Assembly: GCF_004000865.1 (NCBI RefSeq)
Contig: NZ_BIMB01000005.1
Span: forward strand, 206,771 to 270,770
Direction of reading: 5' to 3'
From: Paenibacillus elgii NBRC 100335
GTDB lineage: Bacteria > Bacillota > Bacilli > Paenibacillales > NBRC-103111
DNA: 64,000 nt
Positions 27,726 to 36,838 of the stretch are shown here, piece by piece; position 1 is the first letter of the stretch; each line of letters begins with the position of its first letter. The notes under the pieces are model-generated. The model was not told the origin of the DNA, searched no databases, and worked only from the letters and a program-made list of their open reading frames with translations. Made by a program: the position numbers and the translations under genes.

Positions 27726-28917
27726 GAGCCGGTACTCCTCCTTCAATCTCTTTCTGCGCCAAATCGATGGCATGGGACAAATCCGCAATCAGGTCGTCCG
27801 CATGCTCGATGCCGACGGAATAGCGCAGCAGCTTATCGTCCACGCCGACTTTTCGGCGGATGTCTTCCGGGATATCGGCATGGGTCTGAACCGCGGGGTA
27901 TGTCATCAGCGATTCGACGCCGCCCAAGCTTTCCGCGAACGCAATCAGTTTCACGTGACGCAACATCGGTTCGATATAGCGAGCATCTTTCATTTTAAAG
28001 GAAAAAATCCCCGTATTGCCGGACGATTGCTTCTTCTGAATGTCATGGCCCGGGTGGCTTTCGAGCGCCGGATAATAGACCGTTTCCACCTGCGGATGAG
28101 ACTGCAGGAACGTCGCGATGCGGGTGGCGTTATACTCGTGACGCTCCATGCGGATCGCCAAGGTTTTCATGCCTCGCATGAGCAGCCAACTGTCCTGCGG
28201 GCCTAAAACTGCGCCGATCGAATTGTGCAGAAACGCCATTTCCTCGGACAGCTCCTTGCCTTTCGTCACGATCAACCCGGCAAGCACGTCGTTATGCCCG
28301 CCGAGGTACTTGGACGCGCTGTGGATCACTATATCGGCCCCAAGCTCGATCGGCCGCTGGAAAAACGGGGTAAGCAGCGTGTTATCGACGATGGAAAGAA
28401 GGCCTTTTTTCTTCGCCCAGCCGCACACCAGTGCCAAATCCGTGACCATCATGAGCGGGTTGGTCGGCGTTTCGATCAGTACCGCTTTCGTGCCCGGCTG
28501 AAGATTCGCTTCCAATGCATCGAGATCGTTCGTGTCCACATACGTTGCGGTGACGCCGAAGCGGGACATGATGCGCTCAAGCATCCGGTACGTCCCGCCG
28601 TATAGATCGAGGGAGACAAGCAAATGATCGCCTTGGCTGAACAATGCGAAAATCGTCTGGAGGGCCGCCATGCCGGAGCTGCAGGCAAAGCCTGCGTCCC
28701 CGGATTCCAGCTCGGCGATCGCATCTTCCAATACTTTTCGCGTCGGGCTTTTCGTGCGCGCGTAATCGAATCCCGTGCTCTGCCCGAGCTTCGGATGACG
28801 GAACGCCGTCGCTTGATAGACCGGGAAGCTGACCGCTCCCGTCACCGGTTCCTCCTGGGAGCCGATCTGCGCGAGCCGGCTCTCGATTTTCAACTCTGGC
28901 TTGGAACAGTTGCTCAT
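27718..28917 (-). CDS. metI: Cystathionine gamma-synthase / O-acetylhomoserine thiolyase
   Basis: PLP enzyme of 399 residues that makes cystathionine (or homocysteine directly) from activated homoserine. The PLP lysine is in [14 protein letters not shown], and [27 protein letters not shown] and [10 protein letters not shown] are family features. It overlaps metA by four bases (ATGA) and metC by eight. The middle gene of a methionine operon under SAM riboswitch control. Confidence 0.92.
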   Translation of the reverse strand: MSNCSKPELKIESRLAQIGSQEEPVTGAVSFPVYQATAFRHPKLGQSTGFDYARTKSPTRKVLEDAIAELESGDAGFACSSGMAALQTIFALFSQGDHLLVSLDLYGGTYRMLERIMSRFGVTATYVDTNDLDALEANLQPGTKAVLIETPTNPLMMVTDLALVCGWAKKKGLLSIVDNTLLTPFFQRPIELGADIVIHSASKYLGGHNDVLAGLIVTKGKELSEEMAFLHNSIGAVLGPQDSWLLMRGMKTLAIRMERHEYNATRIATFLQSHPQVETVYYPALESHPGHDIQKKQSSGNTGIFSFKMKDARYIEPMLRHVKLIAFAESLGGVESLMTYPAVQTHADIPEDIRRKVGVDDKLLRYSVGIEHADDLIADLSHAIDLAQKEIEGGVPAHG

Positions 28918-29840
28918 ATCATATAATCCCCCTTATACAAATCGTACGGCGTCTCTTGGTACACATAATAGTTGAGCCAGTTGGAAAACAGCAGGTTTGC
29001 ATGGGCACGCCAGGTGTTGAGCGGCGGCCGGGTCGGATCATTGTTCGGGTAATAATTTTTCGGAACCGCGATCTCCATTCCTTTGTTCACGTCGCGGTCG
29101 TACTCGTATTTAAGCGTACACGCGTCGTATTCCGAATGGCCGGTAATAAAAATTTGCTTCCCGTCCTTCGTCGCGGCAATGTAGACGCCCGCTTCCTCCG
29201 ATTCCGACAAAATGTCGAGCTGCTCGACCCGGGCGACATCCTCCCGGCGGACGTCGGTATGACGGGACTGGGGAACGAGAAACAGCTCGTCGAACCCGCG
29301 CAGCAGCTTTACATTCGGCGTGGTGATCGTGTGCGGGAACACGCCGAATATTTTTTCATCAAGCGGGTACTTCGGTACTCCGAAATGGTAGTAGAGACCG
29401 GCTTGAGCCGCCCAGCAAATATGCAGCGTCGACGTGACGTGGGTTTTGCTCCACTCCATAATCTGCGTCAATTCTTCCCAATAATTCACCTCTTCGAATT
29501 CGAGCTGTTCGACCGGCGCGCCTGTAACGATCATGCCGTCAAAGCGTTCGTGCTTGATGTCTTCGAACGTTTTGTAGAACTGCTCCAGGTGCTCCAGCGA
29601 CGTGTTTTTGGACGTGTGCGTTTTCGGGTGCAGCAGAATGAATTCAACCTGTAGCGGAGTGTTGCCGATCAGCCGCAGCAATTGGGTCTCCGTCGTTTCT
29701 TTCGTCGGCATGAGGTTTAAGATCACGATCCGCAGCGGGCGAATATCTTGACGAAAGGCTACACTCTCGTCCATGACGAAAATATTCTCGTTGACAAGCA
29801 CTTCCTTGGCCGGCAGATGATCTGGTACTTTGATGGGCAT
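28914..29840 (-). CDS. metA: Homoserine O-acetyltransferase (MetA family)
   Basis: Activates homoserine for methionine synthesis; 308 residues from ATG 29840, which has AAGGAG upstream. The catalytic Cys is Cys142 ([10 protein letters not shown]), with the His/Glu pair in ITGHSEYD. Position 111, reported to decide acyl-donor choice in this family, is Glu here ([10 protein letters not shown]), which fits acetyl-CoA rather than succinyl-CoA. First gene of metA-metI-metC. Confidence 0.93.
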   Translation of the reverse strand: MPIKVPDHLPAKEVLVNENIFVMDESVAFRQDIRPLRIVILNLMPTKETTETQLLRLIGNTPLQVEFILLHPKTHTSKNTSLEHLEQFYKTFEDIKHERFDGMIVTGAPVEQLEFEEVNYWEELTQIMEWSKTHVTSTLHICWAAQAGLYYHFGVPKYPLDEKIFGVFPHTITTPNVKLLRGFDELFLVPQSRHTDVRREDVARVEQLDILSESEEAGVYIAATKDGKQIFITGHSEYDACTLKYEYDRDVNKGMEIAVPKNYYPNNDPTRPPLNTWRAHANLLFSNWLNYYVYQETPYDLYKGDYMI

Positions 29841-29911
29841 TGGGCTCACTCCTTCGGGTATTGGATTCGTCGTTCCCTGCACTCCTGCGACTGAAAAAGG
29901 CATAAGAAAAA

Positions 29912-30112
29912 GCCTTTCTCCATCGCACGAGAAAGGCCTTTGTATAGTTACATCGTCCTCTCTCATCTGTCAGAAGCCGCTTGGCTTCCGCAAGAATTAG
30001 CACCGTGCATTCCTTTGCCATGCTGAAAAAAGCATCAACGTGTTGTTTACGCAAAGGTCTGTCGGTTGCCGGGTATCATCGGGCTAGTCCCTCCACCTGC
30101 TCTTGATAAGAG
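29912..30112 (-). promoter_or_regulatory. SAM-I (S-box) riboswitch of the metA-metI-metC operon
   Basis: The minus-strand leader shows the conserved order CTTATCAAGAG (near 30112), GGTGGAGGGACT, GGCCC-equivalent AGCCCGATGATACCCGGC AACC, CGGTGCTAATTCTTGC and TGACAGATGAGAG (to about 29958). A terminator follows: GCCTTTCTC/GAGAAAGGC (29937-29929 with 29920-29912) and TTTTT. SAM binding should stop transcription before metA. Confidence 0.97.
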
Positions 30113-30142
30113 TGTGAAACCGAATCTATTCAGTTGGTTTAG

Positions 30143-30172
30143 ATAATACTAATGTAATCGAAATCACAGCAA
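30143..30172 (-). promoter_or_regulatory. Predicted promoter of the met operon
   Basis: Minus-strand TTGCTG (30167-30172), 18-base spacer, TATTAT (30143-30148), about 30 bases before the riboswitch. An alternative pair TTGACG/TACATT lies slightly upstream. Confidence 0.5.
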
Positions 30173-30557
30173 GCGTCAAGCGGAACCTTTTCCATGAAAT
30201 GATGACGTCTGAACCCGCACCACTCCGCCAGATTTTGCATAAATTATTCCCATGCGCGAATGAAATACAAACTCATTGTGTTCTCGAATATGACGCGTTA
30301 TACTATACAGGTATTCGACATTTCACGCTAGAAGGGGTGCAGCAATCGAATGGACGGAGACCCGGGAAGTCGTATCTACGTTCAAACACAATTGAATCCA
30401 TCGTATGGAACCCGGTCGTTTGCCATTCGTTCAAGAATGCGCATGCTTTTTTGTGCGTGAAGATGACGAGCAGCACCTGACTAAAGCCTAACGTCTGTTT
30501 TCTCGCAAGAGGCAGACGGCCGAGCGTTCCATCCGATCAATAGGAGGGGTGGAACTT
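30173..30557. other. Intergenic region upstream of corA, no supported gene
   Basis: About 385 bp. A 36-codon plus-strand frame (30350-30460) has only a distant GAAGGGG and an unrecognised product. A longer frame without a ribosome site overlaps it. The 3' end supplies the corA ribosome binding site. Nothing else was identified. Confidence 0.5.
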
Positions 30558-31493
30558 ATGAAGGCACGCTTGGTTCAGGACGGCATTTTTACCCTAGTGG
30601 AAGACATCACGCAAACCATCGATCCGCCTCAGCACGGCTTTTATTGGATTGATGCCGAGCCAGAGGATTTGGACATTTTACAGCCTTTATTTCATCTTCA
30701 TGAGCTCGCCATAGAGGACGTTTTGACAGAAGAAGAACAGCGGCCGAAGATCGAGCTGTACGACTCGCATTATTTTATCGTGGTCAACAGCATCCGTTTC
30801 GATGACGAGGAAATTTTTCTCCGCGCACTCAATATTTTTCTGGGGAAGCACTATATCATCACGATCACCCGGCAAAAAATTAACGAAATTCGCGCCTTGA
30901 AGCCAATTCTCTGGGAAGAGGAGGTTACGGCTCCCGATCAGTTTCTGTATCACTTGATCGACCTTATCGTCGATAATTACACCAACGTCGGGGACCGGAT
31001 CGAAGCGAAAATCGAGAAGCTGGAAGAAGACATTCTGATGCATACGAAGAAGTCGCATTTGAATGAGATCATCGGGCTGCGAAGCGAAATTTTATGGCTC
31101 AAAAAAGTGCTCGTCCCGCAAAAAGAAGTCATCGCGACACTGCACAAAAAAGAGCTGAAGCTGGTCAGCGAGCCGCTTAAAAAATATTTTGGCGATATTT
31201 ACGAAAACGCCGTAAAAATATCCGAGACGTTCGAAACGTTCCGCGACTTGATGGCGAACTTGCGGGAGGCTTATCAATCTTCCCTCGCCAACCGCGCGAA
31301 CGAAATCATGCGCGTGTTTACGGCACTGACGACCATTTTCATGCCGCTGACGTTCATTACTGGCGTTTATGGTATGAACTTTGAGTATATTCCCGGCTTG
31401 CACTGGGAGTACGGTGGAGTCGCCGCGGTCGTTGTTTTGGCGCTTGTCGGTATCTTCATGTTCGTATTGTTCCGCAAAAAGGATTGGCTGTGA
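30558..31493 (+). CDS. corA: CorA-family magnesium/divalent cation transporter
   Basis: Membrane cation channel of 311 residues. A large cytoplasmic N-terminal domain (about 1-245) includes IEDVLTEEEQRPKIE and long charged helices. Two C-terminal transmembrane helices follow, the first ending in the signature YGMNF (GMN selectivity motif) and the second leading to the basic tail FRKKDWL. ATG 30558 follows GGAGGGG; the frame opens three codons earlier with a GTG inside that site. Flanked by an overlapping bidirectional terminator. Confidence 0.95.
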   Translation: MKARLVQDGIFTLVEDITQTIDPPQHGFYWIDAEPEDLDILQPLFHLHELAIEDVLTEEEQRPKIELYDSHYFIVVNSIRFDDEEIFLRALNIFLGKHYIITITRQKINEIRALKPILWEEEVTAPDQFLYHLIDLIVDNYTNVGDRIEAKIEKLEEDILMHTKKSHLNEIIGLRSEILWLKKVLVPQKEVIATLHKKELKLVSEPLKKYFGDIYENAVKISETFETFRDLMANLREAYQSSLANRANEIMRVFTALTTIFMPLTFITGVYGMNFEYIPGLHWEYGGVAAVVVLALVGIFMFVLFRKKDWL

Positions 31494-31497
31494 AGCC

Positions 31498-31545
31498 GTT
31501 CCTTTTTTTTTGCATGCAAAAAAAGGAACCTTGGGAAAGGTTCCT
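31498..31545. terminator. Two overlapping terminators between corA and the coiled-coil gene
   Basis: GTTCCTTTTTTTT/AAAAAAAGGAAC (31498-31510 with 31518-31529) ends corA. AGGAACCT/AGGTTCCT (31524-31531 with 31538-31545), followed on the minus strand by seven T, ends the coiled-coil gene. Confidence 0.85.
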
Positions 31546-31982
31546 CATTCAGGATGCTTGGCCGTATGGTCTTCCAGACGTTTAATCCGGTCCAAGGTCG
31601 CATCCATATCGTTTTCGAACAAACGCATGCTCCGTTTAATATGCCTGACGTCCGCACCGACATCGTCGATCTGGCTCTGCAAGCTTAGATGAACGCGATC
31701 CAGCCGGGCATCGAGAAAGTCGATTTTGGCGCCGAGACCGGTGTTAACTTCGTCGATCTTCGCATCTAGGGCGTCGATTCGCGCAGTAAGTCGAGCGTCG
31801 ACTTGGTCGATCTTTGCGCTGAGTCGGGTGTCGACTTTATCGATCTTCACGTTAAGGTCGTCGATTCGCGTGTTCGTTTCACCGATTTTGGCGCTTAACT
31901 GCAAATTCAGCTCGCTTATTTTCGCGTTGGTTTCTTCCTGGTTCTTGATGATGCTATGAAGTATAGCCCGAAGCTCCTCCAT
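31545..31982 (-). CDS. Coiled-coil protein with 11-residue repeats
   Basis: Not assigned to a named family. The 145-residue product is almost entirely predicted coiled coil with a repeated pattern such as RLSAKIDQVDA, RLTARIDALDA and KIDKVDT across residues 30-100, mixing 11- and 7-residue phases. No signal peptide or membrane segment. AAGGAG lies eight bases before ATG 31982. Such repeats occur in phage tail-fibre and scaffold-like proteins, but no phage gene is near. It is a single-gene unit with its own terminator. Confidence 0.75.
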   Translation of the reverse strand: MEELRAILHSIIKNQEETNAKISELNLQLSAKIGETNTRIDDLNVKIDKVDTRLSAKIDQVDARLTARIDALDAKIDEVNTGLGAKIDFLDARLDRVHLSLQSQIDDVGADVRHIKRSMRLFENDMDATLDRIKRLEDHTAKHPE

Positions 31983-32066
31983 ACGGTCAGCTCCTTCATA
32001 TTCCTATAATCCATCTTACCTTAGCCGCCGGGCTTGTTCAATGTTTTTTTGCCCTGCTGCCGCGCC

Positions 32067-33077
32067 TCAGCTCGCTTCAACCGTCTTCTGTTCATTCTCG
32101 CGGCGGAACTTCATCCGCAGCATGCGAAGCCATTCGTAGACACGGTCCGCATCTTGCGCAGTCAGCTCCTTCTGGCTGTAGACCGTTTGCAGTATCGGTT
32201 TCAAATATCGGTCGCCCTGCTGCTGGAACGCCTTCCATGCCAGCTCGCGCTCCGGCTCGGGCACCTGCTCAAGCTGCCCTTCGATATAGCTCTGCAGGTC
32301 GTAGCCTTCGCGATCCAGCTCTTCGAACAGCTGCAGCAAACTGCGCCGTTGCATCTTGGTCTGCTCCAGCAGCTCCTCCAGCTTCTCCCCGCGCGCAATG
32401 GCTTCGAGCAGCTTATGCTTGATCTCCCGCTTCTCCTCCTCGGCCTTCCGCTTCCGTTCATTTTCCTGAAGCAGCCAGGCATTCAGCTCTCCCGGATTGA
32501 TCGATTCCGCCACCCACGACAGCGGAAAATCCGTATCCCGCTGGAAGCCGGTGGTGATGGCGACGATATCGGCTGCGTAGGCGGCAGCTTTGGCTTTGCC
32601 GAATCCCGGAAGATGCAGCAGCTCTTCTTCCGTGTGGGGAACGAAGGCGCTTATCATCTTAAGCAGCCGATTGGTCGCGATCAGATAAGCCGCTTTGCCG
32701 TCGATGCTTGCTTGTTTAAACCGCCAATCGCGCAGCTTGTCGAACAGCTCTTCGTTGGCATGCTTCTCGCCGTAAAAATGCAAGCGTTGAATATACGCCG
32801 TCCGGTGGTCCAATACGTCGATTTCGCTTACGTTCACCTGCACGATCGGCTTATAGCCACCGCATTGCTTGGCAAACACCCGCTCGCGGAAAATCGCCAG
32901 CATCTCCTCCCAGCGCAGTCCTTCGTACCAGCACTCCTGCTCACGTCGGCCGTCTTCTCTCGTCTCGTTCCACATGACCATCCAGGTGCCTTGGCTTTCG
33001 CCGATCGTCACCTGCGCCGTACGGACATTCCCCTCTTCCGTTGCCTTTTCCAAGCTGTTCAAAAACACCAGATTCAT
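32067..33077 (-). CDS. HRDC-domain protein of unknown function
   Basis: A 336-residue protein. Residues about 108-180 form an HRDC domain (LFDKLRDWRFKQA, IATNRLLKMISAFVPHTEEELLHLPGFGKAKAAAY), a nucleic-acid-binding helical module usual in RecQ and RNase D. No helicase or nuclease motif is present. A helical, charged region follows (about 205-300). GGGGGAGG precedes ATG 33077, six codons inside the open frame. The gene has a strong promoter and a terminator-like hairpin in its leader. Role unknown; nucleic-acid contact is inferred from the domain. Confidence 0.82.
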   Translation of the reverse strand: MNLVFLNSLEKATEEGNVRTAQVTIGESQGTWMVMWNETREDGRREQECWYEGLRWEEMLAIFRERVFAKQCGGYKPIVQVNVSEIDVLDHRTAYIQRLHFYGEKHANEELFDKLRDWRFKQASIDGKAAYLIATNRLLKMISAFVPHTEEELLHLPGFGKAKAAAYAADIVAITTGFQRDTDFPLSWVAESINPGELNAWLLQENERKRKAEEEKREIKHKLLEAIARGEKLEELLEQTKMQRRSLLQLFEELDREGYDLQSYIEGQLEQVPEPERELAWKAFQQQGDRYLKPILQTVYSQKELTAQDADRVYEWLRMLRMKFRRENEQKTVEAS

Positions 33078-33108
33078 TCGAAAAACCTCCCCCAAGAAGT
33101 TGTCAAAC

Positions 33109-33220
33109 TGGCTTCAAACGCAAAAAAGCACCATCTTACCCAATAGCAGGTAAGAGGTGCTTCCTCTCAAGTCACGTTTGAAATTAGATTTATATTACCA
33201 CGTCACGCGACGACTGACAA
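33109..33220 (-). promoter_or_regulatory. Promoter and attenuator-like leader of the HRDC gene
   Basis: Minus-strand TTGTCA (33215-33220), 17-base spacer, TAATAT (33192-33197). The transcript soon forms AAGCACC(T)CTTACC/GGTAAGATGGTGCTT followed by six T (stem about 33126-33162), a terminator inside the leader. Just outside it, TTTCAAACG and CGTTTGAAG could pair and enclose the hairpin. This suggests conditional termination before the HRDC gene; the signal is unknown. Confidence 0.6.
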
Positions 33221-33297
33221 GCACGAATTGGATAATCTTCCGGTATAAGGGCATGCTATGATAAAGCAATCTCGCTTACCGAAAGGAGGAACCCGGC

Positions 33298-33600
33298 ATG
33301 AGCCCAAACGACACGAACCAAGACGGATTTATGAGCGAAGCGCCGCAAAAGAAATACACCGATCTAAGCACGGTGGAATCCCAGCGCAACGACCTGACGG
33401 CGGAGGAATTTCCGGAAGGCCCTTACGGCAGCAGCCTTCTCACCGAATCGCTCGGCAAGAGCACGCCGTGGCGGGAGGATCAGCGTTCGTACAACCAGTT
33501 TACTTACGAGAACCGCGAGCTTCACGCAGGCCTCTCCCGCGGGTATCCCGACGCGCATCCGACCCATGACTCGTCCGGCGACGATTACGTGGAAGAGTAG
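33298..33600 (+). CDS. Small hydrophilic acidic protein, unrecognised
   Basis: A 100-residue product without membrane segment or cysteine, rich in Asp, Glu, Ser and Tyr. The C-terminal part (STPWREDQRSYNQFTYENRE, then PDAHPTHDSSGDD) looks conserved-type rather than random. A strong ribosome site, AAAGGAGG eight bases before ATG 33298, supports the start. It may be a sporulation- or stress-associated small protein of Paenibacillaceae, but I cannot name a family. It converges with nhaC. Confidence 0.7.
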   Translation: MSPNDTNQDGFMSEAPQKKYTDLSTVESQRNDLTAEEFPEGPYGSSLLTESLGKSTPWREDQRSYNQFTYENRELHAGLSRGYPDAHPTHDSSGDDYVEE

Positions 33601-33611
33601 CCGGGCAACCG

Positions 33612-33654
33612 CAAAAAGGCGATCCGCCGGACCTCTTCTCCGGCGAACCGCCTT
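33612..33654 (-). terminator. Terminator of the aromatic-catabolism/nhaC gene run
   Basis: AAGGCG/CGCCTT outer stem (33616-33621 with 33649-33654) and inner CGCCGG/CCGGCG, with five T on the minus strand at 33613-33617. It lies 38 bases after the nhaC stop. Confidence 0.8.
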
Positions 33655-33692
33655 CGCGCTTGGTGCCCCAACGCCAGCAAACTCTTTCCAGT

Positions 33693-35126
33693 CTACATGC
33701 CGCTGTTGTTCATGCCGATCTCAAACTTTTCCTCGTACGCTCCCCTCTCGTCCTCCTCGCCGATCGGCGCAATGGCGAAACCGGTATAACCGAACACGAT
33801 CGCTAACAAGGGCGTGATAAAGCACATAAACGAATAAAGAACATACTCCATGCCGATATTCAGCGTAGCCATAATAAAGGCGCCGGAGACTCCCCATGGA
33901 ACGGCCGGATGGACGATGGTTCCGGCATCCTCCAGCGTTCTGGACAAGTTTTTCGGATGAAGCTTCAGCCGCTTGTACGAAGACTCCAGCATTTGTCCGG
34001 GCAAAATAATGGACAAGTAGCATTCCCCGATAATGACATTCACCCCGATCGAAGAAAAAACCGTCGCGCTGATAACGTTGCCTTTATTATTCAAGAGGCT
34101 CTTAATCCGGTCGATCATGGTATGAACCAGACCGATTTCTTTCACAAGACCGCCGAAGGCGAGCGCCATAATGATGAGCGAGACGGCAGACATCATACTG
34201 GATAGCCCGCCGAGCGACAGCAGCTTATCGATCGCCTCCACTCCCGTTTCCGACTTATAGCCAAAGTGCGCGACGGTCATAAGCCGGCCTGCCGAAACGC
34301 CGGGAACCGTAAAAAAGGCCGTCGCGATCGCGACCAATAAACCGATAACGAGCGTTGGAATGGCATCGAACCGTTTGAAAGCCAAGACGATAATCGCCAG
34401 CGGCGAGAGCAGGGTCAGAGGAGTAATCGCGAAGCGTTCGTTGAGGGTGCGGATCATCGTTTCAATGCCGGCGGTGTCTGCGGCGCGGTCGGAGGATATG
34501 GCAAAAAAAGCAAACAGAATCAGCGTCAATACCAAGCTCGGAATCGTCGTCCACAGCATATGCCGGATATGATCGAAAATAGGCACCTTGGCTGTCGCGG
34601 AGGCAAGATTCGTCGTATCCGAGAGAGGGGATATTTTATCACCGAACACGGAGCCGCAAACGATCGCCCCTGCAGCCATAGCGGGAGAAATTCCCATGCC
34701 GTAGGCGACCCCCATCAAAGCAACGCCCATTGTGCCGATCGCGCTCCAGGAGCTTCCTGTCAGCACGGAGACGACTCCGCAAATCAATACCGCCGAGACG
34801 AGAAAGTAGCTGGGCGAAAGAATGTGCAAGCCGTAATAAGACAAAGTCGGCACGGTTCCGTTCAACACCCATATCCCAATCAAGATACCGATGAGACACA
34901 ATATCAGTATCGAGGGGAGGCCGTACAAAATGCCTTTGACGACAGCCGATTCCAGCTGTTTCCAAGTGAAGCCTAATGTTAAGCCATACAACGAAAGAAG
35001 GATTGATGCCATCAAGATGGGGATTTGCGGAGCAACTTGATAGTGAAGAATGCTTATCGCCAAAATGATGATGATAACCGCAATGAGCGCGCATGACATG
35101 AAAAACGACGGTTTTTTCGTTACCAT
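33693..35126 (-). CDS. Na+/H+ antiporter, NhaC family
   Basis: Integral membrane antiporter of 477 residues with about 11-12 hydrophobic segments. Family features include GSSWSAIGTMGVALMGVAYG, CGSVFGDKISPLSDTTNLAS and EDAGTIVHPAVPWGVSGAF. Members exchange sodium for protons, or substrates such as malate and lactate (MleN). ATG 35126 has AAGGAGG; the frame is open 20 codons upstream. It is the last gene of the phenylalanine/tyrosine catabolic run and could carry an anionic product, but this is inferred from position only. Confidence 0.88.
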   Translation of the reverse strand: MVTKKPSFFMSCALIAVIIIILAISILHYQVAPQIPILMASILLSLYGLTLGFTWKQLESAVVKGILYGLPSILILCLIGILIGIWVLNGTVPTLSYYGLHILSPSYFLVSAVLICGVVSVLTGSSWSAIGTMGVALMGVAYGMGISPAMAAGAIVCGSVFGDKISPLSDTTNLASATAKVPIFDHIRHMLWTTIPSLVLTLILFAFFAISSDRAADTAGIETMIRTLNERFAITPLTLLSPLAIIVLAFKRFDAIPTLVIGLLVAIATAFFTVPGVSAGRLMTVAHFGYKSETGVEAIDKLLSLGGLSSMMSAVSLIIMALAFGGLVKEIGLVHTMIDRIKSLLNNKGNVISATVFSSIGVNVIIGECYLSIILPGQMLESSYKRLKLHPKNLSRTLEDAGTIVHPAVPWGVSGAFIMATLNIGMEYVLYSFMCFITPLLAIVFGYTGFAIAPIGEEDERGAYEEKFEIGMNNSGM

Positions 35127-35318
35127 AACTATTCCTCCTTCACGAACAGAATCGTAAGACGTGCGAGGCCTTGCATGTAAGCGCATTCATAATAAACAAG
35201 AAAGCATTCGACGGGAAACCAGGCTGTACGAGTGCAAACCCCATAACGATTTAACGCTTCGTTTCTCATCCATCGGTCTCCCGTCAGAACGCTTCCTGCG
35301 GCAGGCGTGCCGTTTTTC

Positions 35319-35627
35319 TCATCGCTGTTTGCCGTGCATATTCAACCGCTCCAAAATGGTCCGGAAGCCTCCACTTCCGTGCTTCAGACAATTTTTGACC
35401 CGAAAAATGATGGCGCTGCCCTTCTGGGTCTCCTCGATAATATCCAAATAAGTAGCTCCTTCGAGCAGCTGCCTTGCGACTTCAAGCCTGAGAGCCATCG
35501 TTTTGACCTCGTTTACCGTGCACAAATCGGAAAAAAAATCGTAGCATTCCTCCTTCGTTTGCAACGATAAAATGGCTTCGAATAACTGATGGATTTCTTC
35601 CTCGCTTCGCACGTTATTCCGCCGCAC
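35319..35627 (-). CDS. TrpR-like protein YerC/YecD
   Basis: A 102-residue DNA-binding protein of the TrpR-like YerC/YecD family. VRSEEEIHQLFEAILSLQTKEEC at the start (first 20 residues: NNVRSEEEIHQLFEAILSLQ), FFSDLCTVNEVKTMALRLEVA and LLEGATYLDIIEETQ (helix-turn-helix) are typical. The family's regulatory targets are poorly known. It follows hmgA by about 20 bases, so it may respond to aromatic amino acids; this is inferred from the operon. Confidence 0.88.
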   Translation of the reverse strand: MRRNNVRSEEEIHQLFEAILSLQTKEECYDFFSDLCTVNEVKTMALRLEVARQLLEGATYLDIIEETQKGSAIIFRVKNCLKHGSGGFRTILERLNMHGKQR

Positions 35628-35647
35628 TATGCCACCACCACGCTGAT

Positions 35648-36805
35648 TTATTTATGGGACCAGCTGTACAAATAGTTTTTGTCTTCGAAAGCGTGGGCCG
35701 CCTTGACGACCTTGAGCGGACGGAACGTGTCCACCATAACCGCCAATTCCTTCGTTTCTTTTTTGCCCAGGCTCGCTTCGATTGTGCCGGGATGAGGCCC
35801 GTGAGGAATTCCTGACGGATGAAGCGTAATGGACCCTTCTTCGATGCCCCGGCGGCTCATGAAATTGCCCTCGACGTAGTAAAGCACCTCGTCGCTGTCC
35901 ACGTTGCTGTGGAAATAAGGCGTAGGCACGGCTTCCGGATGGTAATCGTACAGTCTCGGGACGAAGGAGCAGACGACGAACTGATGCCCTTCGAACGTCT
36001 GGTGAATCGGAGGCGGCATATGAATGCGTCCGGTAATCGGTTCGAAATCCGCAATGTTGAAAATATACGGATACAGATAACCGTCCCAGCCGACGACGTC
36101 TAGCGGATGATGGCTGTAAATATGCGAATGCAGCGCGCCTCTCGTCTTGGACCGCACCTCGAACTCCCCGAGCTCCGTGTGCGTCTCCAGCGTCTCCGGC
36201 AGCCGGATATCCCTTTCGCAAAAAGGGCTGTGCTCCAGCAGCTGACCATGCTCGTTGCGGTAACGCTTCGGCGTGCTGATCCAGCTGTTCGTTTCCACGA
36301 CCAAAAATTTGGTGTCATCCCCATCCGGCACGATCCGGTAAATGGTACCGATCGGAAGGACGATATAATCGCCCGGACGGTAGCGCAGCGTGCCAAACAT
36401 CGACTCGACCTTGCCTGTTCCATAATGTACGAACAGAAGCTCGTCGCCGTCGCCGTTGCGGTAATAATAATTCATCGGTTCCGTGGGACTCGAAACGGCA
36501 AGCAGGATATCGTCATTGCCGAGCACATACGTTCTTCCAAGAACGGGGTCTCCCTTCTTCGGAGCCGCTCCCGTCTGAAAATGGCGGTACCCGAGCACGC
36601 TGTCGTCCTCGTACTCTATGCTGTACGCACCGAGGAACTCGGCTTTGACGATTTCCGTCGGCGCCCCATGATGGTAAAGGATCGATTGAATGCCGGAGAA
36701 GCCTTTCGTACCCATCACTTGCTCGCGAAACAACGAACCGTCTTCTTTTCTGAACTGCACGTGTCTTTTATTGGGAATTTGCCCCATCCGATGGTAGAAC
36801 GGCAT
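35648..36805 (-). CDS. hmgA: Homogentisate 1,2-dioxygenase
   Basis: Iron-dependent ring-cleaving dioxygenase, 385 residues, that turns homogentisate into maleylacetoacetate. The sequence follows the shorter bacterial HmgA type: MPFYHRMGQIPNKRHVQFR at the N-terminus, YYRNGDGDELLFVHYGTG and PIGTIYRIVPDG in the first cupin, and PPPIHQTFEGHQFVVCSFVPR, YYVEGNF and GIPHGPHPG with candidate iron His residues in the second. It follows fahA by 33 bases in the tyrosine catabolic run. Confidence 0.93.
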   Translation of the reverse strand: MPFYHRMGQIPNKRHVQFRKEDGSLFREQVMGTKGFSGIQSILYHHGAPTEIVKAEFLGAYSIEYEDDSVLGYRHFQTGAAPKKGDPVLGRTYVLGNDDILLAVSSPTEPMNYYYRNGDGDELLFVHYGTGKVESMFGTLRYRPGDYIVLPIGTIYRIVPDGDDTKFLVVETNSWISTPKRYRNEHGQLLEHSPFCERDIRLPETLETHTELGEFEVRSKTRGALHSHIYSHHPLDVVGWDGYLYPYIFNIADFEPITGRIHMPPPIHQTFEGHQFVVCSFVPRLYDYHPEAVPTPYFHSNVDSDEVLYYVEGNFMSRRGIEEGSITLHPSGIPHGPHPGTIEASLGKKETKELAVMVDTFRPLKVVKAAHAFEDKNYLYSWSHK

Positions 36806-36838
36806 CTTGTACGACCTCCTTGGTTAAGTTGCGCTTGC

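Noticed and set aside
30350..30460. 36-codon frame upstream of corA
   Set aside because: SD too distant, no recognisable product; left as intergenic.
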